DNA of 64,000 nt from Saururus chinensis (lineage: Eukaryota; Streptophyta; Magnoliopsida; Piperales; Saururaceae), in contig CP141150.1 in the NCBI GenBank assembly GCA_035235625.1, positions 28,474,756 to 28,538,755 on the forward strand, read 5' to 3'. The position numbers and the translations under genes are program-made. The notes under the pieces are model-generated. The model was not told the origin of the DNA, did no database searches, and saw only the letters and a list, made by a program, of their open reading frames with translations. How positions within the stretch are numbered: the first letter of the stretch is position 1; every line of letters starts with the position of its first letter. Shown piece after piece: positions 24,401-36,892 of the stretch.

Positions 24401-26170
24401 AAATGATTCAAAAAGTAAAAGAAAAAACCAAAATTGAAAAAAGGCAAGGGAAAAAAGAAAACTTTTATTGCTTATTCAATTGTTGTTATACTTGATATGT
24501 TATGGAGTTTAGTAAGTAAGTAAAACAAGAGAACCTTCTCTATGTTATAGTCTAGATAACTTTGTCGCATTTTAGTTAGATTGATAAGAAGAGTTTAGAT
24601 TTTAAAAATGATAAGAGTTAACTGATGTATTTCAAAATATATAAAAAAGTTTAAGATATCATTATGAAGAAAGAAAATTTACAAACCAAGGAATTGGCTA
24701 ATTAAAGTAAAGGAGCAAATGACATGAATCTTTGGTTGTGTGTTGCATAAGTTATGACATTGATAAGTATCAGCTATGAACTCAACATATTTTTATTTGC
24801 TAATTTTAACTAGATTTTTTAGCTTTAGTTAATTCTAGGTTGATTTTTTTATATTTTTTTTGCTATAGTTTGCTAGTTTAGCCTAGATGTACGTTATTAT
24901 GTGATTTCATGTAATTCTAATGGATAGTACTCAAATTTTATGAGATTGAAAGTTTAAGTTTTTTTATAAACCTAATGAACCAAAAGGAATTTTGATGGAT
25001 GATGTAGATTTTGTTTGATTGCTAAAAATGTTGGTTGAAAACTTGATTTCGAACAACATTTTAAGATTTGGACAAGTATAAGATTATTGCATTCCAATGA
25101 CACTTGGGTAATTTTACAATCAAAGGGGTATTAATTTTTTTAGCAAATTCTATATTGATTTTACCTTACTATATCTGTTTTTGATTGCTAATTAATCTTA
25201 AAATGTCTTAAATGACTGTGATAGAGACTCTTGCAAATAGTGAGTATAGTGAGGGGGAGTCTCAAGTTTTTATTCAGTTTGAGAAATATACTCTATTATT
25301 TTATCAAATGTATCTTAAAACTAATGTTTCTTATATTAGGCATGTTGGTTATTATTATGAATATTTTTATTATGTATGTTATGACTTGTCTGCTTGACTT
25401 GGTGTGCTAATTGATTGATTTTTCTATTTTCTATTTTATTTTTTCTAATGTTGTTAATTACATTTTCTAGATCAGTACTATGCAAGTTTTTTATTGGAAT
25501 TTTGTAGATTAATCATAGGTTACAAAGGCTTTTAAGTGTCAATTCCAAATAGTATTAAGTCTTGGTTGAGCTGAGTCAAGTCATGTTTTGTACAAGTGAA
25601 AATCAATACACATGTTATTGAAGAGTTGTACTTTTTTATTATATACTTTATAGAGTTTTATCACGAAATAACCAAAGTGATAGATTGATAGGACATATAT
25701 GTTATATGGGGTTTATTTCGTTGAACAAAATTTTGTCCATTCCATGTGCGTTTGAGTCTTATGAGTCTGAGTTAATTGGTGATGTGTCTAGTTAGATTTG
25801 GAATTGAATAAATTGGTGTATACGTGTTTCAAAGATTTAAGGTAGAAGACTGAAGAAGGTGAAAGAATTTCATCAGTATAATAGGTATGGAATCACACAC
25901 ACACACACACACACACACACTTAGGAATGATAGCGTTTATCATATGATAGTGTAGAAAAACAATAAGTAAAAAATGAAAGAAAAAATGTGCAAGTATGAA
26001 AAATTTTCATTTGTGATCGATCAGGGTTGAAATGATATCAACCAGGAAATAATTTTATTTTTTGGTAATGTAGCTGCATTGTTTATCTATCAATTAGGGA
26101 ATGTAGTGATTCTGCCTAAAATAGATCTTTCAAAGGGGGAATTTGATTCCTATTGAAGGTCCAACACCTG
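24400..26170. other. AT-rich DNA with copia LTR debris
   Basis: Around 25675-25750 (gaacaaaattttgtccattcc) the sequence matches the inverse complement of about 52070-52150, so this is a diverged dispersed repeat. The rest has no recognisable gene. Confidence 0.4.
25894..25920. repeat. (CA)n microsatellite
   Basis: About thirteen CA units in a perfect run. Confidence 0.95.
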
Positions 26171-26173
26171 ATG

Positions 26174-27960
26174 TCACACCTCAAGATTTGAAAACTCATT
26201 TTTTGAAGTCTAATTAGTAGAAACTACTTTTCAAAAATCTTATTTGTCATAATATTCAAAAAAATTATCTTGGGTGTGATCAACTTGTTTTCAAATATAC
26301 TCATATTCAAAACCAGATAATATATTAACAAGGTCAAACTATACTACAAACACATAGTCTAGCCCAAGTACATGCCACAACTCCATAATATACAACAATC
26401 ATAAGTAATTGGCACAAACATGTCTAAGTTCAAATACACACATACTAAGAGTTCACTAATAGAGCCTATGAATCCTACATCATACTATGAAGTAAGCTGG
26501 TGATCCTTTCCAAGCACTACTGTCCTAACCCGATTACTCTTCTTGCAAACTTGCATCATAAGGATGCTGAGTGTATGAATATACCCAATGAGATAGGTAA
26601 ATAAGTACCATGTAATAACAAAACATCCATAAATAAAAAATATCATAACTAAGTAAACATGATCATCATTTCTTAAGTACACCAACTGAAACAAAAGAAT
26701 ATAAATTAATCAGAATATATTATCATGTTCAAAAGCACAAGAATATAAATATTCTATTACCATGATCACACTTATAATCACTTACTCCCTAAATGCAAGT
26801 AATAAAGGTCCTCTAAAATATGCTAGTGATGTCTAGGAGACCTTATTGCTTAGTATGCCATAGAATACTCATAACTTCGACCTTAGTTCTTCTGAAGCCT
26901 ACTTGCTCCATCCAAATCATTAAGCTAAGGCTCACAAGGGTTCATGGACCTACCTGGTCGAGATTGCAATATCATAATCATCGAAACCTCCTGTATTGCA
27001 TTATGTGGGACTAGTCATTTTTTTTGCTATATTCCATTCAAACCTAACTCTAGTCTAGGGGAGCAACTTTACATAACTCCCACCCTTGGGGAGCTAGAAG
27101 ACCATAATTCTGTTTCATACCATACCCTTCCATTTATGCGGCTAAATAACTCACTTGAGAAGTCAACATGACTATAAATCTTTGGCCTTATGTGTCAAAT
27201 ACCAATAGATTGGGGTGCAATCCAATACAATGATTCATACACATAAAGGGTATCATGCTAAGAAATACTCAACAATGGCTTACTATCAGTAAACTCACCA
27301 ATGCGTGGATCAGGTTACTGATGCCCATTGGCGACCCATCCATGTATTAGACCATCACTGACAGTGGGTTGGCATGGGACAACCCACCTCATCGATGTCA
27401 CACTCATGCATCGACCTCATTGTAGACAATTAACCAGTTGCACACCAACGCGTTTATATGTGTTAGTGCTAGTACTATCATTTCCTTCCTTTCATCAATG
27501 TTGTCATCGACGTGTCTGTGGTCTAATCGGGAAGAGACAACAAAGACTAACTCCAATTCCCAAAAATCACTCTAATTCATGCCATAACACAAACCTTTCC
27601 ACACACCCTCTTCCGACAATGAGTAATGATAATTATTCCATCACATGAACCAATAAAAATGGTAAGATACATGATCTCAAACATTTCATGACATGAATCT
27701 TAAAAATATTCTTTGCATGCCTTCATGCCAGAAATAATTATGATTTATCCCCTACAATCACTTTAAAATCAAATCATGGTAACATGGTTAGCAATCCAAT
27801 CCTTTTCCTTTACCGATACAAAGATCTCCACAAACTCGATCGTCTTCCCTCCCCCTCCGGACTTTGACGTGCATTAGTCCTTCGTCTTCAACTCAAAGTC
27901 AGAGATTTTGAAGAATTTGGGTCAAGGATTGTCAAAGGATTATTAGGTAGAAATAACTGA
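26174..27960 (-). repeat. Gypsy-type LTR, family B, inverted copy
   Basis: The inverse complement of about 26900-27200 aligns with 41760-42010. Shared words include tagtcccacata/tagtcccacaca, ggtttcgatgat and ggtccatgaacccttgtg. One border reads TGTCACACCTCAAGATTTG at 26174, the form of a gypsy LTR end. The other border is not defined. Open frames at 26820-27648 show no domain and are probably accidental. Confidence 0.55.
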
Positions 27961-28019
27961 ATTTTGGTGCATAACTATCTAAAAAACATGTAATGCAATG
28001 GTGCACATTTTTAACATGT

Positions 28020-28560
28020 CTCATCCCCTAGAGAGCATCAAAGAATGTTGTGGAGCATTTTGGGGTCGCTTGGGAAACTTTGGTTCGGGGTTGCCCACAC
28101 AACTACTTTGGTTGCTACTCCGGAAACATGCAAGAAATCTCTTATACTATATATGGAGGACTAGTTGATGTCTAGCCTTGAAGTTGGCTACAAAAAAAAA
28201 AAGCAACGAAGGCTGGCTGGTTAGCTAGCCTTCATGCGAGGATCCTTGTTTGTTGGGAGATGGGGCTCTCTGACCCAAGAATTCGTTGTCTGGCCTTATG
28301 ACCTTATTGTAAAAAAAACATTTGTAACCTTTGCATGCACAATGCTAAAATGAAATACTCTGTTGTTCAAATTGCCTTAGTTAGATATAGTAAAACTATA
28401 CGCCCCTTTGGTTGGCTCACTTGAAAAATGTCTTGGCATGTCCACTTGTCTGCCTTGGGGTAGGTTCATTGCTTTGAACTGTGGGCTAGATTCACGATTG
28501 CATGGCACAAGGCCATGACAAGTGATTTGCTTTGCGAGTGGGGCACTAACAAGCTGAGTC
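28020..28560 (+). repeat. Partial copy of LTR family A
   Basis: It aligns with about 20905-21480 of the solo LTR. Shared words include aatctcttatactatata, gatgggg(c)tctct, tctggccttatg(acc) and gcatggcacaaggccatgac. It is diverged, with an A-run insertion near 28190. Confidence 0.65.
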
Positions 28561-28569
28561 GAGTTGAGC

Positions 28570-29200
28570 ATTAGGCTGATTTATCTTGAGTTTGAAATTT
28601 TAACTTTGAGTTTGAGTTTGAGTTGAGCTCGAGTCTGTGAGCTGAATTGATTTTGTAATCAGTGTTTACAATATTATCATATTATATATTATTTTAGTAA
28701 ATATATGTAAATATTGTGACTCTTAACACATCAACCTAATTTATATACCTTGCTCATATTGAAGGTATGGACTAAAAAATCAAATAAAAACTAATATTAG
28801 TTTATTTTAATTTTCTTAACTTACACTATTAACATAAGATGAAAAGATTATTATATATATGTTTTAATTATTTTGAATTTATAGAAGTAAAAAAATGGCC
28901 CTAGTTCTCATGTGATATATTTTACTTATATCATACATGAAAAAAAGTGAAAAGAATACATATTATAAAAGAAGTTGAAATGTGGAAGATATGAAATATA
29001 TTTATAAACTCTATAAATATAAGTTTTTTTAAGCTTTAAGCCAAGTCGAATAAACATAACTATGATTGAGCTTTGCTCGACTAATTTCGAATTCGAGTTC
29101 AAACTTGAAGCCGAGCCAAACTGAACCAAACCAAACCAAACCGAATATGAATTAAGTAGAACTTATGAACTTACTTTAAAACCCTTATTAAGAAGGAAAT
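28570..29200. other. Low-complexity spacer, probable transposon debris
   Basis: A gagtttgagtttgagttgag tract (about 28610) and an inverse-type tract with aaaccaaaccaaaccgaa (about 29130) border an A/T-rich middle. This resembles the G/A- and C/T-biased ends of some small plant transposons, but no TSD or matched inverted repeat could be shown. Confidence 0.3.
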
Positions 29201-29486
29201 ATCTTTTATACTTTACTATAATAATGAGCCAAGCCTATACAACACATATAGAATATTCATTTTCGAAATCAATGAGACTTATGTTAATGTAACTAACACG
29301 TGCACCAACGATATCAAAGAATTTCCGTACGGACGGCCGCCTCCCGGGCTCGTCCGTGGTCATGTAAAGCCATTTTACTGTTCCGAGCGACCAAAACAAC
29401 CTTTGATAATCGGCACCTCGAAATTTCCACGGCAACAACCAAGACGTAGAACACGACTTCCCTTCCTTTCACAAATTTCACCCACG

Positions 29487-30978
29487 ATGTCGGAGGCGAT
29501 CATCACGCCTCCCAGCCTCCACGCTGTCCGGCACCACCGCCGGAGCCCATCGGAAAATTCCTCAGCTGGGTCCTTCTCCCTCTTACACCCCTATTTCATC
29601 AAGTCACATCTCCTCTCCGTTCACCCAGTCCGAATTCGGTCCCAGACATGGTTCCGGCATTCCCACAAATTGGAGAGCCAATTCCAGGAATTGGACGATG
29701 AGCCGGCATCTGTCAAACTGGAGCCCATCGCCGGCGAGGCGCAGTTTGATCGCATAGTCGCGGAGGCCCAGCAGCTGGAGGAGCCGCTGCTCGTCGTCTG
29801 GTTCGTGTTTTAGTCATATGCCATGGAACTTTAATTAAGACGTTAATGTTCGGATCATTTCAATCTCAATTCGAATTACATCTCTTTCTAATGATATTTA
29901 CAGTATGAAAACCGTGCAATTTGATTTGCAATTGATTGTTTCAACTCAAATTCGGTTATTGAGGTACAAGTATGACGGTGTTTAGCTCACTGATTAGAAG
30001 GGGCACAATTTATGGCTGAAAGCCTTACCAACTGGAAATGCCGGCCAGATATCTATTCCGTTTGGCTAACCTCATATTGCATTTCTCAAGCCCCTAGACT
30101 TGTATGTAAAGTGGAGTAAATTCAAATTGATTTTTATTGTAAAAGTAGGGTATTTTAATGGTCAAGCTGGAATATGTCTATGGTAGTCTGCATCATAGAT
30201 TGTACAGTTAGCCCTGTTGGAATATTGCCTTTGATTTACTAAATAGGCCTCGATTTTAAATAAATCTTGTGTGGAACATAGGATGGCGGGGTGGTGCCGA
30301 AAGTGTATATACTTGAAACCCAAGTTGGAAACACTTGCAGCTCAGTACTATCCAAGGTCTGAGTTTTTTTTTTTTCCAGTGAAGTGTTGTCAAACTTAAT
30401 AGACATGATTTGTTAAAGTTATTGTAAAATTTATTTTTTGTTGGTTCAAAAGTCTGACCTTGTTTAAATTTGGGTAGAATCCGCTTCTACTGTGTTGATG
30501 TCAACTCGGTGCCTCAAAGACTGGTGGATCGTGCAGGAATTACTGTAAGCTCTAAAAAGTCCTTCATTCCAATAGACATTTCTCCTTGTCATGTTTTGGG
30601 GGGGGGGGGTGCATATGAAATTTTGTTTAACCTAACCAAAATTGTACACCTTATGTAGTGTGCAACAGCATTTAGACGTTTATTTACTTAAATATTTACT
30701 GAATAGAGAGGTAAGAGATATCATATATCATATACTAACACTTCATTTTTCTTATAATGGCGGATTTTCAAATGAGATCAGAAGATGCCAACAATACAGG
30801 TAAGTTTCGTTACTGTTTTTTTTGTTTTGGTATGGATAGTTTCCCTTCTCCTTAATGGTATGGTAATATGAACTCACAGTTGTGGCGAGATGGCAAGAAA
30901 CAGGCCGAGGTGATTGGTGGTCACAAAGCATGGTTGGTATTGAATGAAGTCCATGAAATGATTGAGAACGAATCTTGA
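29487..30978 (+). CDS. WCRKC: WCRKC thioredoxin-like protein, chloroplast type (five exons, frameshifted in the last)
   Basis: Thioredoxin-fold proteins of this family are plastid-targeted redox proteins whose usual WCGPC site is replaced by WCRKC. Exons: 29487-29800, 30282-30356, 30478-30544, 30782-30799 (18 nt) and 30881-30978, all with GT-AG introns and matching phases. The N-terminus from ATG 29487 is rich in Ser, Arg and His, as in transit peptides. MAGWCRKC lies at residues 106-113 and the cis-Pro motif KMPTIQ at 153-158, encoded by the microexon. The last exon starts LWRDGK, and the family-like continuation [13 protein letters not shown] is present only in the next frame. One base is missing near 30897-30902, so translation would stop at TGA 30911-30913 after about 168 residues instead of about 190. 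This is a real null allele or a sequencing error. An earlier in-frame start at 29403 is not ATG. Confidence 0.88.
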
Positions 30979-31327
30979 TCCATGAGAATTGTTTTTAATC
31001 CCCACGCACCATTTGGAGACAGGTTTTTCCTCTTTATCTGCTTGTACTCATGCAAGGCTTTGAAAATGTAAATATGACTGTTATCCTCACTAACTTATGA
31101 ATTTTGTACAACTGAAATTTCTTGGGTCAGGATTTAGTTTTGTCTGGGAAATTCATTTAGTTCTTTTGGTTTTCTTGAACTTATTCAGCTTTGTTTATTT
31201 CAGTTAATTGGCTTTGACATTTACTGTTGAAAAAAATGAAAAAACATAGCTCTTCATTGTTAACCTTCTACAGCCCTCTTTTTTTATATATATATTTTCT
31301 CTTAATAAATAGAACACCTCCCACGGC

Positions 31328-33060
31328 CTACTTCACAACATTCTCCAGATACTGAACCACCTCTTGCGTGGATGGCCTCTTTATTGGATCCTCACGTGCA
31401 CAATCTAGTCCCATCTGCAATACTTCAAGCATCTGATTTGGTGGTATTCTATTATCACAAACTGATGGATCCATGCACTGAATCCCTTTCCCATTCCTCA
31501 CCATTTCTCTGGCGCAACCCACCAGGTTTCCTCCTTCAACATCCTTAAAATATGAACCCGCGGTCTCCTTCCCAGTTACGATTTCCAGCAATATCTCTTT
31601 AAAACTATATACATTACCTTCTGTTGTAGATCTCCAACTGTCTGCTTACTCTGGTGAAAATATCCAAAAGTTCCTGCAATCTCAGTACTGACATGACTAT
31701 CACAGCTTCCCATGGTTCTTGCCAATCCAAAATGTGAATCTTGACTTCCAAATTATCCTCAAATAGTATGTTACTTGCTCTCATGTCTCTGTGAATTATT
31801 CCAGGGATGCCCCATGGTGGAGAAAAGCTAGTCCTCTTGCAGTTCCAGTTGCAATTTTTAATGTGTGAGCTTGGCCGGCTCTCTTTCTTGGAGCTTAACC
31901 AAGATTCGAAAGTCCCATTCTTAATGACTTTGTATATTAATGTCTTCTCCTCAATTAAAAAATAGCCTACTAGACCAGGTTCTTATGCTTCAGTTTCCCC
32001 AGAGTCTCTATCTTTGCTAAGAACTCATGTCTTCCTTGATCCCTTGTTTTTGTGATTTTTCCAGTTCTTTAACTGCAACTATCCATCCATAAGGTAGAGT
32101 TGCTTCATAAACCATGCTATATCGACCATCATCAATCATGTGGGAGTTGCAGAAATTGTTGGTCAGGTGGAGAATATTTGAGAGTGTTACTGTCATCAGA
32201 GGCTGATTAAACATTGTATAACTTGTCTATGTGATTTTTGTTGCCGTCTGCAAGCTAGGATCTACTTTTACCACAGATGGATAGCTAGGATTTCCCCTTG
32301 CCGAACAGTTTTCATTTTCTTGCAGTTTCTTGCATTTGAAGATGGTGATTATGAAGCAAATAAGGGTGAAAATGTTGACGATGTCCAAGATAACAATTTT
32401 TGTTCCATTATGCAAGGGCTAGTTGACCGTTATTTTCACAATCCAAGGGAGGACCTATCAATATGTTATTTGGCAGATTTAGAAACTTAAGGTTCATAGG
32501 GTTGCAGATTTCCCTCAGGATGTTGCCACTGAGCAAATTTTCGGATACATCAAGATGCTGAAGCTGGGAGAGGTTGACGAGATATTTGGTAATGGGTCCT
32601 GTGAATCTATTACTGTGGAGATCAAGGTAATTGAGGCCTGTAGGGTTTGAGATTGACTTCGAAATTTCTCCAGTTAAGGTGTTTCAACCAAGGTTTAATG
32701 TTTCAATATGTTTCCAATAACTACTCCCAGCAAGCAACTTGGAGATCCCACCAGATACTTGGTTTTGCTCAATGTGAAGCCTGACAATGTTTCATAACGG
32801 AGGCAATGACAAGGGCAATGGGCCAGAGAGCTTGTTTTTTTATCAAATCCAGATTCAACAACGCTTGCGTATTGCCAATTTAATCTGGTATTTTCCCACT
32901 TATTCTGTTGCATGACAGGTTCAGCTTCATCAAATTCTTCAGATTTCCTATTCCCGAAGGAATGGGACTTTCGAGATGATTGTATGCCACTACAAAAGCG
33001 CCTATAGTTTCCCCTGTAGTTGGTTTGTTGAGGCATGGAATGCAATTAGATTTGGGATAT
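31328..33060 (-). pseudogene. LRR receptor-like protein kinase, decayed
   Basis: LRR receptor kinases sit in the plasma membrane and pass extracellular signals to a cytoplasmic Ser/Thr-type kinase domain. On the minus strand: degenerate leucine-rich repeats (about 33060-32480, e.g. LMKLNLSCNRISGKIP); a membrane segment IVNIFTLICFIITIF (32415-32227 frame); the kinase N-lobe with GRYSMVYEA and VAVKEL (32214-32017); HRDMRASNILF (about 31770-31812); a DFG-type motif changed to HFG (His codon 31732-31734) in HFGLAR; and a C-lobe frame (31591-31328) with MLEIVTGKE and RPSTQEVVQYLE. At least four frame changes separate the parts, so the gene cannot make a full protein. It is convergent with the WCRKC gene, 350 bp away. 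Confidence 0.85.
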
Positions 33061-33239
33061 GAAAAATAGAGTTCGGTATAAATTACATGTTAAACCATTG
33101 TTATTGAGAAGTAGTTGCCCAATAAAAGAACAGTTATCAAGTCTTGCTGATATTGGGCCTGAAAATGAGTCAAAGATCCCACCACAATGTTGTCGGTAGC
33201 TTGTTTCTAGAATAAATGGATTTAGTAATGACGGATCAT

Positions 33240-33830
33240 GATCACTCTTTTTTTAACATACGATATATGAAATCATTCACATTCATAGTAATAAGAGAGG
33301 GTCATTCACACTCATAGTAATAAGAGTCAATACATCGTAAACTGGGTTTGGAATGGTCCAAGTGCAAGTTACATGATTATCTGATATAACATTGTACAAA
33401 ACAAACTATCACCTCATGTACCTTGTTACAAACTTTCTCAAACAACATAAAGTATATACATAGGAAATCTTTTATACCACAATTGTTCTCTTTCGTCAAG
33501 TCCCACACGCCTAACAATTAATTGCTACTACTTTGCTAAGAAACTTGCACCACTAAGATACTTAGTATATACATATACCCAATAAGATCACATATATATA
33601 CCCAATAAGATCACTGAATATAAATAATGACATCATTCCATCAGAGCGGTGCTTATCTTTTTAAAGCTCACTATACACCATCATCATAATTCGCTCTCTT
33701 CTAAGCCTGAAGGTCCACTTCCTCTTCTTGTAGTTATTTTTTCTTTTCTCATTTATCCCTTAATAGTTTACTATCGTTTTCTTACAATTCACGTTCTCTT
33801 GCTCTTGCCCATCTCACTCTTATGGTGAGT
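33240..33830 (-). repeat. Fragment of gypsy-type LTR family B
   Basis: Words around 33540-33610 (cttgcaccactaagatactt, tatacccaataagatcac) match 26550-26600, and their inverse matches 42270-42330. A short local duplication (catagtaataagag) lies at about 33285-33330. No gene is seen. Confidence 0.45.
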
Positions 33831-35020
33831 TTTGTAAAGTTCTATATTGGCTAATTTCATGACAAAAGCACAAACAAATTTATATGTATCATATGTATCT
33901 ATAATTTTAGAATAGGGGTGTTCGAAGATTCAAGAAGAGCTATAAAGATGAAGATTAAAGTTAAAAAAATTTGGAGTAAAATTGATGCTACATGTGATCT
34001 AGAGATCAATTGGAGAAGAAACCAAGTCATATATCATATTTAGAGTTGATTTCAAATAGCTTTGGGAAATTAAAAAGTGTCAAAGTTTGGATTGTAGCCA
34101 AGTCAGAGAGTTTTTTAAAACATAATAATTCTGGTTGTCCAATTGTCGGAATGTTTGTAGAGTTAATATGAAAATGTACTCTCTGCCCAATTGTTTGACA
34201 CACGTGCTCGAACCATTGTAATATATTATGTGGCTGAAAGTAGACCAAATGTTTGCACGATCTTTTGCTCAAATGTTCATGTTGAATGGGATTTTCCATA
34301 AATGATTTTGTCTCATTCCAAACTGTAATCTAACTTGGGAACCAACTTAGTAAAGATATAAATATGTGGTTCCTTTGTATTTTCTAAGAGAAAGAGAGAG
34401 AGAGAGAGAGGTCATAATATTCAAAAAACCTTAGAGGTCAGTTTTTCTCTCAAGAGTCTCTTTCTTCTTGAGTGAACTGTCCTAATTCAGTTTTTGCATT
34501 GTTTGGTATTTCATTGATCATAATGAATCACTTTCTCCTCGTTATGATTCATACTTGCTCGAGATTGAAATTGAGAGTTTTCATCTACACCCTAAAGCCA
34601 TTATCTTTCAACTACTATGTTGGAATTTGTTCTTGGTGTGAGAGCAATTTGTGTTTTCCGTAGTGAAATTTGGAGAAGTATGGATTAATTGCTCATGAGA
34701 CACAAGAAAAACATGCACCATAGATGCAAGTCAATGGTGTTTGACCTTGAAGCATGAAGTTAAGATTCCTTTGAAATGAATTAAGATGATCTCGTAATGA
34801 CTTCTTCATAGAGAATGTTAAAGGTTGGACAGGGTCCCACAATTTTTCCCATTAGAATTCCCACATAAAAATAAAGTGTATTTCTTGCTTTGTTCGATAA
34901 TTTATTACTATTTATAACTTGTATATTGCAATTGCTAGAAATAGGTGTTATAGTGTGTGCTGGAGTAATTTGTGGAAGTGGTCACCATCAACAAGCCCAT
35001 ATTGCTATTACTGGATAAAT
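33831..35020 (+). repeat. Copia-type LTR copy (family C)
   Basis: It starts near tgtaaagttctatattgg and aligns over roughly 900 bp with 44701-45620. Shared words include catgacaaaagcacaaacaa, ctaacttgggaa, ctttctcct and gaagcatgaa. A CACTA element is inserted at its right end (after 35020). A (GA)n run lies at 34391-34410. The open frames at 34027-34299 and 34472-34663 show no domain. Confidence 0.6.
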
Positions 35021-35039
35021 CACTACAACAAAATTGGGT

Positions 35040-35660
35040 ATTAGCGACGCTTATATAAGCGTCACAATAATATACGTCGCTACAAAGTGATAATAACGAC
35101 ATATAAAAAAACGTCGCAAAAAAAATTACTATTAGCGACGCATAATCTTAAGCGTCGCTAATGGTAGTCTATTAGCGACGCATAAGTAAAAACGTCGCTA
35201 CTACCTAACCTTTTAGCAACGCTTATAAATATGCGTCGCTAATACTTGGGTTATTAGCGACACTTATATAAGCGTCCCTAAAAGGTATATCTATTTTTTT
35301 TTTTTTAAAAAAAATTTAAAACCATTAACAACGTATTGTTTCAAACGTCGCTAATAGTTTAAGCTATAGCGACGTTTATAAAAAAACGTCATTAATAATT
35401 ACCAATTTTAAATAAAAAAATAAAATTAAGAGCTAATAGCGACGTATTTTGATGCGTCGCTATTACTAGATAGTATTAGCGACGTATTGAACTATGCGTC
35501 GCTATTACCCTTGTTAGTAGTGACGTATAGTTACATGCGTCGCTAATACCTATTTTTATTAAAAAAATATTTTAATTTTAAAAAAAATTAATTTTTTTAA
35601 TTTTTTAAAAAATAATTAAAATAACGTAGTAATAGTGACATATACATGTATACGTCACTA
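35040..35660. repeat. Left subterminal hairpin array of the CACTA element
   Basis: It is a series of inverted pairs such as TTAGCGACGCATAA facing TTAAGCGTCGCTAA, separated by A/T-rich spacers. The core AGCGACG is invariant in most pairs, while loops vary, which suggests selection or conversion on the core. Confidence 0.85.
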
Positions 35661-35735
35661 TTAGTATATTTATTTAAATATTTTTTAAAATTTTAAAAAT
35701 TAATTTTAAAGAATAAAAAATATTTAAAATTTAAA

Positions 35736-36194
35736 ATTAGAGGAGAGATAGTGTGTAGGTAGATAGGAGAGACGGGAGGGAAGAGAGAGAGAGGAGAGGG
35801 GAGGGAAGAGAGACAGAGAGGAGAGGGGAGGGAAGAGAGACGAGAGAGGAGAGGGGAGGGAAGAGAGACAGAGAGAGAGAGAGAGAGAGAGGGGAGGGAA
35901 GAAAGAAAGAGAAGAGAGCGAGAGGAGAGGGAAGAGAGAGAGAGAGAGGAGAGGGAAGAGAGAGAGGGGAGGGGAGAGGGAGGAGAGAGAGAGATAGAGG
36001 GGAGGGAAGAGAGAGATAGAAGGGAGAGAGAGAGAGAGGAGGGAGAGGGGAGGGAAGAAAGAGAGAGAAGAGAGAGAGAGGAGAGGGAAGAGAGAGAGAG
36101 TGAAGAGGGAGAGAGAGAGAGAGAGGAGAGGGAAGAGAGAGAGAGTGAAGAGGGAGAGAGAGAGAGAGAGGAGAGGGAAGAGAGAGAGAGTGAA

Positions 36195-36232
<38 letters not shown>

Positions 36233-36620
36233 GGAAGAGAGAGAGAGTGAAGAGGGGAGAGAGAGAGAGAGAGGAGAGGGAAGAGAGAAAGAGTGAAGAG
36301 GGGGAGAGAGAGAGAGAGGAGAGGGAAGAGAGAGAGAGTGAAGAGGGAGAGAGAGAGAGAGAGAGAGAGAGGGAATTAAGAGAGAGATAGAAGGGAGAGA
36401 GAGATGAGGGAGAGGGGAGGGAAGAAAGAAAGAAAGAGAAGAGAGAGAGAGAGGAGAGGGAAGAGAGAGAGATAGAGGGGAGGGAAGAGAGAGATAGAGT
36501 GGGTAGGGATCGGAAGAGAGAGAGAGAGGAGAGAGGGGAGAGAGAGAGGGGAGGGAAGAGAGAGGAGAGGGGAGGGAAGAGAGAGAAAGGATAAGGGAGG
36601 GAAGAGAGAGAGGGGGAGAT
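35736..36620. repeat. GA-rich low-complexity tract 1 in the CACTA element
   Basis: Nearly pure purine on the plus strand, made of (GA)n and gggaagagag-type words. A ~60-bp higher-order repeat containing gagtgaagaggg is visible at 36090-36350. The open frame 36100-36390 is a repeat artefact. Confidence 0.9.
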
Positions 36621-36689
36621 TTTATTTTAATTTTTTAAAATTTTTTATTAATTTTTTTATTTTTTAAAATAAAAAAATAATAAAAATAA

Positions 36690-36825
36690 AATACTAATAG
36701 CGACGTATAGGAATATACGTCGCTATTGGTACATGAATTAGCGACGTATATAACTATACGTCGCTAATACTAGTACTAATAGCGACATATATTCCTATAC
36801 GTCGCTATTAGTATTTACTTGATTT
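36690..36825. repeat. Internal hairpin cluster between the GA tracts
   Basis: Three inverted pairs of the type TAGCGACGTATA/TATACGTCGCTA occur in about 130 bp, identical in design to the subterminal array. Confidence 0.85.
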
Positions 36826-36892
36826 TATTTTTTTATTTTCAAAATTAATTTTAAAAAATAAAAAATATAAAAAAAAATTAAATTAGAGTAGA

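Noticed and set aside
30598..30610. G-run near exon 3 of the thioredoxin-like gene
   Set aside because: It is inside the intron and has no clear role; a possible sequencing slip site only.
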